Source: Alectoria sarmentosa (lineage: Eukaryota; Ascomycota; Lecanoromycetes; Lecanorales; Parmeliaceae). From it: a DNA stretch of 64,000 nucleotides. The notes beneath the pieces were generated by a model. The model was not told the origin of the DNA, did no database searches, and saw only the letters and a program-made list of their open reading frames with translations. The stretch lies in contig WOGZ01000055.1 in assembly GCA_009733775.1 (NCBI GenBank), forward strand, positions 81,040-145,039, given 5' to 3'. A program made the position numbers and the translations under genes. This document shows, piece after piece, positions 56,513 through 64,000 of the stretch. Every line of letters starts with the position of its first letter. Position 1 is the first letter of the stretch.

Positions 56513-56659
56513 AAAGACAAGGAATAGAATTCTTAGTGAATAAGAAGGATGATGAAAATCTATGGAAACAGGAGGATTCTTGGAACAAGGATCTCCGCCA
56601 AGTACTATTAAGCTATATAAGGAATGGTCGGAGAAGCCTCCCGGCAGCACCTTCCTTCT
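56513..56659 (-). repeat. Direct terminal repeat copy B (5' side of the Gypsy element)
   Basis: Gapless partner of 49042-49188, at the edge of the AT-rich block on the 5' (transcription) side. Confidence 0.8.
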
Positions 56660-58033
56660 ATAAGGAGGTTTTGCCCCCAAAAGTCTTAGACGCCAAGACT
56701 CTTACGCCAAGATCTCGGATAACACCCCACCTGAAGACTTGCCCGGACAATGCGCTTTGAGCTGCTTCGGAACTGTACCTGACCTGAGCGCCGTTCAGGG
56801 CAAATGCCCGTATAAGACTTCCAAGAGGTCATTGACCGTTGCGTTTCCAGGAGATGATTCTGGGGTCCCCGGTTCCAGGGCCGTCTTCCGAAATCAGGGT
56901 TAGGGCTGTCACTAGCGCTGTTACCCTCGCTAAGATTCGGAATGCCAAGCATATTGGGCCCTAGTAAGGACTAAGACACGGCACAACTGCAAAATTCGGG
57001 GGCCATGGAAAAGTACTTGATTCCTATATCACTATGTGCAACGTAACCCATCTTCATATCTCGAAACCCATTACGCCCCATTGGTCCTCCGTGGCCTAAG
57101 ACTCAGCTCATGAACTGGACAGATGTTCAGATGATGAGATCTGGCCTTCGATCCTTCTTTGACGCTCACGGTGGGAATCCCAGACCACGCGTTCGCTAAG
57201 CCGAATGCAGCTACTACCCACACTTGAGCTGACGACTGCTCTTGTATCTTTTCTCATCTTCTTTGCGCTTTGATGCCACCACAGCCAGTAGTACTGAAAC
57301 TGCCTCGGATTATGTGGACTATGTGGATCCTGTGAATCCTATGGGCTCGAGTCGAGAACCGTCTATGGCGCCACAGCCGTCGTCTGTGGGTCGGAATGTT
57401 TTCTGTCTTGGCAGGCAGGCACAATTCTATCATGGCACAGCAACACGTATGTCAGCGCAGAGCTGAATGACTTCGATTTGAACGGCATCCTGGACTTCCA
57501 GAGCCAGAATAAATGCCCCGCCTACATGTGTAGGCTTGAGAAGCACAGGGTTGTGGAGAGAGGTGAGTGCTCTTTTCTTCTCATTGTTTCATACTCCTTT
57601 ACAATATATATGCACGTTGGAAAGAAATCTCCGCGGCTGCGGGTACCTTGCATCGAGCTGTAGCAGCTCTCAAGTCTCGAATTTTCTCAGCCACCCGCCG
57701 GTGGGGGGCCTTTCCAAGACCTGACAAACTAGGGTAACAAGCCACATAAAGGGGCATCAACGTATGGTACATCTTGTGTCCTGGCAGCGGCTCTCATTGA
57801 CTTTCCACCATCGTGACCGTGCGCATTAAAAGCTTTCTATTCTCTCAAACGATCTCGCCATCAATCACACCAAATGCGTTTCTTTGAAATGGAACCTTTG
57901 GGTGGAAGAGCAAGACAGTCAAGCCTGAACTTTGAGGATTACTGGAACGGCACATACCATAAGCCGCTTACTTGAAACTTCGGGAAGAAAGGTTGACGCG
58001 TATGACTCGTCTCACCGCTGAACCCCCATAGGC
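56660..58033. other. Region between the Gypsy element and the His-rich secreted protein gene
   Basis: Base composition returns to normal. Short ORFs only (57242-57466 and 57478-57663, plus), with no recognised domains. The last ~100 bp are promoter of the next gene. Confidence 0.4.
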
Positions 58034-58040
58034 TATATAT
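58034..58040 (+). promoter_or_regulatory. TATA-like element of the His-rich protein gene
   Basis: TATATAT in GGCTATATATCAAG, 204 bp before the ATG at 58238. Confidence 0.45.
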
Positions 58041-58237
58041 CAAGGGAAGAAATCCCCTCGAATGGCGCGAGTTTGCGCAAGTTGACGGAGTCTTCCCAGA
58101 GCCATCTCACTCTCTTTACAATTTTAAACATCGAGTCAAACATACAAATAGGCCATATTCCTCCAGGAAAAGCAGACATTCCTTTCAAAAAGCCAACCTC
58201 CACCACATCGACCCAAATTCAGCCAACAGCAGCAAGC

Positions 58238-58663
58238 ATGCATTTCTTCGCCCACTTCACTCTATTCGTCGCCGCTGCCTTAGTTCCGGTAGCCGTCTTT
58301 GCTGCTCCAGCTGAACAATTCAAAGGGCCTCGACCAACTGGCCTTCACGGCCCCCTACGCAGCGATTTCGGCTTCCACGGCCACCACAGCACTGGTGTCC
58401 CGCACGGTCCTCACGGCACTGGTATCCCTCACGGCACTGGTGTCCCTCACGGCCCTCATAGCACTGGTTTCCCGCACGTTCCTCGCGGCACCGGTTTCCC
58501 TCACGGTCCTCATGGCACTGGTGTCCCACACGGTCCTCATGGCACCGGTGTCCCACACGGCCCTCATGGCACCGGGGTCCCGCACAGTGACCACCATGGA
58601 CCCAAGCCAACAGGCGCTATCTCGGGACCTCCATTCGGCTCGCCTTCGGCTCCGCCGTCCTAA
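58238..58663 (+). CDS. Small secreted His/Gly/Pro tandem-repeat protein
   Basis: Single exon, 141 residues from the ATG at 58238; the open frame upstream to 58073 is treated as leader because a signal peptide begins exactly here (MHFFAHFTLFVAAALVPVAV, ending FA before APAEQF). The mature protein is built from about eight variants of a 9-residue unit, GTGVPHGPH (27 bp in DNA), between residues about 45 and 115, with STGFPHVPR and GTGIPH variants. Tail: DHHGPKPTGAISGPPFGSPS. His every 3-4 residues could bind metal ions such as zinc or copper; repeat-rich secreted proteins may also be wall-linked or effectors. No Cys in the mature part. Repeat number may vary between isolates. Confidence 0.82.
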   Translation: MHFFAHFTLFVAAALVPVAVFAAPAEQFKGPRPTGLHGPLRSDFGFHGHHSTGVPHGPHGTGIPHGTGVPHGPHSTGFPHVPRGTGFPHGPHGTGVPHGPHGTGVPHGPHGTGVPHSDHHGPKPTGAISGPPFGSPSAPPS

Positions 58664-59370
58664 GAAGCCCCTAGGTAGCCCTTAGGTACGTTCCAATACT
58701 CACCTTCAAGGATTATGCAAACACTGATAAGAACGGTAGGGAGCTCAGGCCATCTTTTATCTCGGCACAACTCATCCACCTATTACGCTTGACGCGAGGA
58801 TGAACAACTACAAGTGCGATGAATACATGACTGGGCTGGGAATTGGGGGCGTGTTGCAAGCTGGCTGGCTGGCTGGCGGATAGGGAATAGATTACATAGA
58901 TGAGAATGAGGAGGACTCGATAGACTCGCCAACAACAATCGATGCTCTCTTCCGCTACTTCCTCGTGGATGAACTCTTTTCTTTTCCGCGCCGCTTCTAG
59001 GTCTTTGATCTTCTTCGCGCATTCATTAACAATGGCCCCCTAACAACATCATCATCTCCTCTCTCCATCACCCTCTCGGATCCATCCAAGCTTCCGACGG
59101 TCCTTGTTCATCGAATATGAACTACGTCGAGTCCCCCCCCCCGGTGAATACCCTATCCTCATGAATGAGACGGCGGCTACCCTTGAGGAGTAGTATTTTT
59201 ACATGATGCTGTCGGTTCACCCGCATCGCATGAGCAAATTCCCTTCCAGTGATAGCATGCGTGTACCCTTTCCGCAGATCCACGTCTTTTTTTTTTTTTT
59301 ATTGAATCAAACATGTACTGCTGCCGCTCACTCCTTTTGAGTGCTATCTTTACTTTACTTTACCCGCCCT

Positions 59371-59404
<34 letters not shown>

Positions 59405-60057
59405 ACCTTTAATGCTATGTACTGTCAATCTCATATTGGAAGAAGAAAGAATATAATAAAAAAAATGGGGCCCGTGCTAGCAAGCAAGCCCATCTGCCTG
59501 CGATATCTCGTCGCTGTCACTTTGCTTGCTTGCTTGCTTGCGCTTTTTTTTTTGGGTTCTTGGTAATAAGCATCCTATACATAGATTGGCAACCCTGGGG
59601 CCATGCCATGCCTATCTATTGCGAGGAGGTGGTGGTGGAATAATCAGGTGCTGCATGTAGTTCTAAGAAGAGTTCGGGTTAGATGGAAGCGGATCGGTGG
59701 GAATTAAGATTAGGGGTTGTGATTGTGATGGCAATGGTATGTGTGTTGGTTGTTTATTGGCTTGGAGGGAGGGAGGGAGATTTGTGGGTTGGTGTTTGTT
59801 TGTTGTTCGTTGTTCGTTGTTTCGAGTATTGATGACCTTTGTAGCTAGCAGAGAGAGGGCGCTGTCGAATTAGATTAGATTGTTTTGTTTTGTTGAGGTG
59901 TCAATAAGTAGGGACTGAGGATTGAGTTTGAGCTATCATGATTTTCACGTCGTGGGATTGTTTGGTGAAGATTGCGGGGTAGGATGGTGAAAGGGGGGTT
60001 TTTATGTATGTCGTTGAGGTTGAAGCTTAGTTTGTTTGTCGTTGAATCCTCTGTAGT
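58664..60057. other. Intergenic with microsatellites
   Basis: Contains (CTTA)n at 59371-59404, GCTTGCTTGCTTGC near 59525 with an inverted GCAAGCAAGCC near 59480, poly-T runs, and a G/T-rich stretch 59620-60050. A minus-strand open stretch 59035-58715 lacks a start codon. Confidence 0.45.
59371..59404. repeat. (CTTA)n microsatellite
   Basis: About eight perfect CTTA/TTAC units. Confidence 0.95.
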
Positions 60058-60119
60058 AAAATTCATGAAATTCAGAATATTTTTTCGATATTCATACTCT
60101 AAATAGAATATTTAAGTCG

Positions 60120-60143
60120 TATTCATATTCATGAATATGAATA
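60120..60143. repeat. 24-bp perfect palindrome
   Basis: Centre TTCATGAA; the two halves (TATTCATATTCA and its complement) pair perfectly. Lies about 60 bp inside the left edge of the AT-rich block. Confidence 0.9.
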
Positions 60144-63100
60144 TGAGTACTTATTCTGAATTATTTGAATTTTCTGAATTTTTACTATTATTTTTAGAAA
60201 ATTTCTTTAAAAATCGCTTATACGATTATAATATACTATTTTTAGAAAAAAGTCATTAAAAACTCTAATAGAGAATAAATGATGTTATAACAAAAACATA
60301 AAAAAGTATATGTTTTCATATATATTTAGAGATTTTCTTCTAAAAATCGACATTTTTAATTAAGAAATGTAAAAGTTAAGTTAATAATTCGAAAATTATA
60401 ACGAAAATCTTCGTTTAAATTATACTTTTTATCAGAATTAAATAAAATAATCGATATTGAAAAAGTTTTATTTTTAATTTATATGATATAATGATTTTCG
60501 AATTAATGAAACGATTATTTGAAAATCTTTCTCGCTTATTTTCTTTTTATTTCTTATATATTTTTAATCAATTTTTAAAGTCGTTATTTTCGTCCCAGAT
60601 TTTGATTATATATATAATCAATTTCTGAGATTATAATTCATATCATTTTTATCAATATAATGGTTTTTTTAAAGTATGAAATCGATTTTCAATTATCGTT
60701 GTTCGAAAAACAAGAATATCTTTTCAAAGAGAGGTTTTTCACATAAAATCTTTTTTCTTTTAAAAAAGAAAATGCTCGTCAGATATTGATATTATGTTAT
60801 TCATTATTTTATAGTTTATTAATTATTTATAAAAAGAAATTCGATGCACGCGATGTCGATATAAAAAAATCGAAAAAGTCGATCTCAAATCGTATAGTAA
60901 TCATTTCGTTTACTATCGACATAATCATTTTACAATTTCAATTAAAAAAGAATTTTCAAAAGGGTTTTAATTATAAGATATTTTCGTATATATTTTTCTT
61001 TTTTCATATAATCGTTTTTTAATTTTAAAAAAATAATTTTTAAATCGAGTTAATCGTAATTCTCGTTAAATCAATTCACTCAACACGATCGATTAACAAA
61101 ACGATTTTTTGAAAATGCTTTAAATGAGTTATTTATCGATTTAGATTTCAAAGAAAAAGTATTGCATTTTTTTCTTAAAAACAATATATTTTTCAAAATT
61201 CTACGTTCGAAATTCTTTCAAAATATGATTCGATATTATCAAATATAAGTTTTTTTATTTTTTATATATTTCTTAATGTAAATGACGAACATTTTTAATA
61301 ATGATGCATTTGCGATTTATTATGAAACTCTTCGAAAAGAATTATCGATTCTTTTTATTCGAAATTTCCAATTCATCAAATCGAAATTACACGATATTTT
61401 CATAAAATATAAATCGAAATTCTCTCTCACATTCGATTATTAGAAAATCGACAATTAAATCGAATATATAATTATTACGATTCATTATATTAATAAAGAT
61501 TGAAAATTAATTTTTAAATTTATTGATATAAAATCATTCGAAGAATCTCATAACGTCGAATATTTGCAAAAGATTTTAAATCATGTTTTGAGATCTTATG
61601 AAATCGAAAACAAGATACAATCGTATATTTTTTTTTTCTTTCTTTTTTTTTATCATTTTTTCGATTTTTCGTTCTTTTTTTTAAATTTTATTTATGTTTT
61701 TTTTTAATTTTATAACGGATAAAGCGATTGCAAATTTATTTTTTATAAAATCCTTTCGAATCGATTATAAACGTCAATATTATGAAGATATTTACATTAT
61801 CGAATACGTAATTCACACGTTTAATAACGTTATGAGTGATATATTAAATTAATTATTTTCAAAAAACAAAGACGATCAAATCATTTCGAATTATATTAAT
61901 CTTTAATTAATTGATTTAAACGCAAAAGATAAACAAGTATCACGATGTAAGTTTTTTGTCTTTAAATTTTTTAAATTTTTAACAATAATTCTTTTTTAAC
62001 ATTATATTCATTTCGAAAAATTCGACTTTTCGTTACGATATTCAAATATCAATTAGAAAATCGACGTGCGTTAATACAATAAATCGACGCTTATCATATC
62101 AAAAATTTACATTTATTGAAAATCGATTAATTTATTTATTTATTTTATCTCATTTTTTATTAATTGAATTTTAAATAAAAACGTTCGTTAAAATTCAATT
62201 TATGATTTATTCAAAAAAAATTTCAATAATTGATTTATAATTGAAATAATAATCGAAATATCGAAAAATGTCATCGATAAAGAACGATTTCGTTTTATAA
62301 ACGAAGAAATCGTTTATATATAATAAACTTTCGAAATCTTTTAAATTTTTATAAAATCATCGATTATTTTTCAAAAATCAAAATATTCGACAATTGAATA
62401 CGTATTTTCATATGTATATTAAATTCGAACGAAATTTATAAATAAATATAACGATTCAAATCTCGTATGTATTTTTTTTTTTCTATTTTTTTTTAAAAAA
62501 AACCTTTTTTCTTTTTTTTCTTTTTTTTCTTTTTTTCTTTTACTTTTTTTTCTTCTCTTTTTTGTTTGTTATTAATAAAAAAAAAGAATTTAATTTTTCG
62601 AAATGCTTGTTATCGAGATATTTAAAAACTCGATAAATGATTTCCAAAATTCGATGCAAATAAGTGGAAATTTACTTATCGAAATACGTTTTTCGGCATT
62701 ATTCTCGATCCTCGATTTCGAAACAAACGATTCGCAAATTAAGGTCTTACGAACGCAAAAATTCGAATTGTTATTGAAAAATCAAAATCGAATTCGAAAG
62801 ATATATATTTTTTTTTATACATTTTTTAAAATAAATATATTAATTTATTAAAATAAAACGAAAATCGAAATCGTTATCGAAAATCTCATATCATAATCAA
62901 ATGATTCACGATTTGATTTATATGAAAATACGAATTCAAAAAATGAAATATTTGTCGATTCAAATATCGTTTCAAATATCGTCGTCGAAAGATTCGAATT
63001 CGAAAAATATTTCGATGAAAATCTTTCACATTTCAAGATAAATATTTTATATATTATTTATTTCAATTTTTTAATACGTTATTTATATATTATTAATCAA

Positions 63101-63660
63101 ATTATTCGATTTTTGAAAAGATCGAGTTAAGGATTTTTCGATTTTAATTCGATTAATTCGAATTTATCTCGCTATTTCCGTTAATTTCGCATTTTCGAAA
63201 TTTATTTTTTCGCAAGTCGATAATATTATTACGAAAAAACGTAATAAAATAAATTTCGAAATAATTAAATAAATTATGTTATTGAAAAATTGAGGTGTTA
63301 TTAAAGATATCGACGATTTATTCGACGAAAAAAAATTATCAAATTAATAAATTATTCGAATTATTGATATATATTTAACATATATACTCGTATATAATAT
63401 TATATAATATATTTAACACTCTGTCAATTTATAATCTCTTTATTTTTTTCTCAATTTTTTATATAAATATTTTTAAAGCTTATTATATATAAAATTAAAA
63501 GTAAACTTAATATGCTTTTTAAATTTTATCAAAATTGATTATTATTATTAAGTTAATTAAATTATTTAAATTAATAAACTCAAAAGTGAATTGATTTTTT
63601 TATGATTTTTTATAAAGTTTTTACGAATTTTTATAAGTCTTTTTGTTAAAAATTTTAAAA

Positions 63661-63709
63661 AATTATTATTATTATTATTATTATTATTAATAATAACAAT
63701 AATAACAAA

Positions 63710-63741
<32 letters not shown>

Positions 63742-63748
63742 TAATAAT
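63661..63748. repeat. (TTA)n followed by (AAT)n
   Basis: Nine ATT/TTA units run directly into an AATAATAAC/AAT tract, so the two halves can pair as a hairpin. Near the right edge of the AT-rich block. Confidence 0.85.
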
Positions 63749-63880
63749 TATAACAAAACTTACTTTTTATGTTATTAAAGATAATATTTTTTATTAAATG
63801 TTTTACTTTTATTTGAATTTTTATAAAATTCATTTTTTGAAAGTTTTAAAAGTTTATTAATATATATAAAAGAATAAGGT

Positions 63881-64000
63881 AGGGCTGAGTTAAAAAACCT
63901 TGAATTTGTATGTACGGCCAATCATAAATTCGGATAGGTTACGCTTTTTGGCAAGGCGTCAAAATAGCGTCTTTAGGCCTCCCGAGCGCCCTCATCAAAA
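63881..64000. other. Right flank of the AT-rich relic
   Basis: Normal-GC sequence after the block, ending CCCGAGCGCCCTCATCAAAA. It may be a less mutated transposon end or the start of unique DNA; too short to tell. Confidence 0.3.

Larger units (their letters stand above)
49042..56659 (-). mobile_element. RIP-decayed Ty3/Gypsy LTR retrotransposon
   Basis: Direct repeats of 147 bp bound a 7.6-kb segment whose interior (about 49.8-56.4 kb) is extremely AT-rich and full of stops. On the minus strand, remnants still read as polyprotein. An RNase H stretch lies at 51705-51475 (YDLFTFALIKKKYSIYKREL, then KYDYLCKH; Gypsy members show AYDSFTF...YKREL...KYxxLCKH). An integrase-core stretch lies at 50646-50422 (QHFFNEKLKKFFKNENVLII, then YSPFKS). 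RNase H lies upstream of integrase in transcription order, which fits Ty3/Gypsy and not Copia. No intact ORF remains. Remaining cytosines are mostly in CpG, fitting C-to-T mutation at CpA/CpT by repeat-induced point mutation. Confidence 0.82.
60058..63880. mobile_element. AT-rich, RIP-like relic of unknown type
   Basis: Composition switches abruptly near 60058 to very AT-rich sequence and back near 63880. Cytosine remains mainly in TCG/ACG context (frequent TTCGAA, ATCGA), as in the 49.8-56.4 kb block. Translations of the longest ORFs (60786-61022 and 62603-62851, plus) show no recognisable transposase or reverse transcriptase. I infer a mutated transposon from composition only; its class and exact ends are not determined. 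Confidence 0.55.

Noticed and set aside
58715..59035. Minus-strand open stretch (KKIKDLEAARKRKEFIHEE and a hydrophobic segment)
   Set aside because: No start codon or usable upstream exon was found, and part lies in CAGC repeats; a chance ORF is more likely.

Overview
The window looks like part of a filamentous ascomycete chromosome. Genes carry short GT-AG introns (about 41-96 nt) with CTGAC/CTAAC-like branch points. The recognisable families are fungal: homoserine O-acetyltransferase, Atg3, Alg5, GH128, Zn2Cys6 and fungal C2H2 proteins, and the ErdS-type AspRS-DUF2156 fusion. Two abrupt AT-rich blocks resemble RIP-mutated transposons. The protein styles suggest Dothideomycetes, but that is inference; no marker gene in the window settles it.

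Layout. 1-5.8 kb: the 3' end of a helical-repeat gene, MET2, and a multi-exon membrane protein on the minus strand. 5.8-11 kb: gene-poor, but holding a 2.4 kb decayed copy of an AspRS-DUF2156 fusion gene. 11-13.1 kb: a secreted GH128 glucanase followed by a long TGNN tetranucleotide tract. 13.1-18.5 kb: a broken regulator-like gene with a 605-bp hAT-like MITE in its upstream region, then a broken Zn2Cys6 transcription factor. 19-27.8 kb: a compact gene block with two related secreted proteins (19.1 and 27.0 kb) flanking Atg3, an alpha/beta hydrolase and Alg5. 29.9-36.8 kb: a 1277-aa C2H2 protein, a 71-aa protein with a tiny first exon, and a sulfotransferase-like protein. 38.9-44.8 kb: three tandemly duplicated modules, each with one small orphan gene. 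45.2-48.2 kb: a SAM methyltransferase and another small orphan gene. 49.0-56.7 kb: a Ty3/Gypsy element with a destroyed interior. 58.2 kb: a small secreted His/Gly/Pro repeat protein. 60.1-63.9 kb: a second AT-rich relic of unknown type.

How the genes fit together. There is no clear biosynthetic cluster. Housekeeping genes (MET2, ATG3, ALG5) alternate with accessory material: secreted proteins, orphan tandem duplicates, pseudogenes and transposons. The most unusual items are the three-gene orphan array (same phase-0 intron, shared promoter and 3' blocks) and the ErdS-like pseudogene. Exon joins were worked out by hand from splice signals and reading frame; family names come from remembered motifs, not searches.
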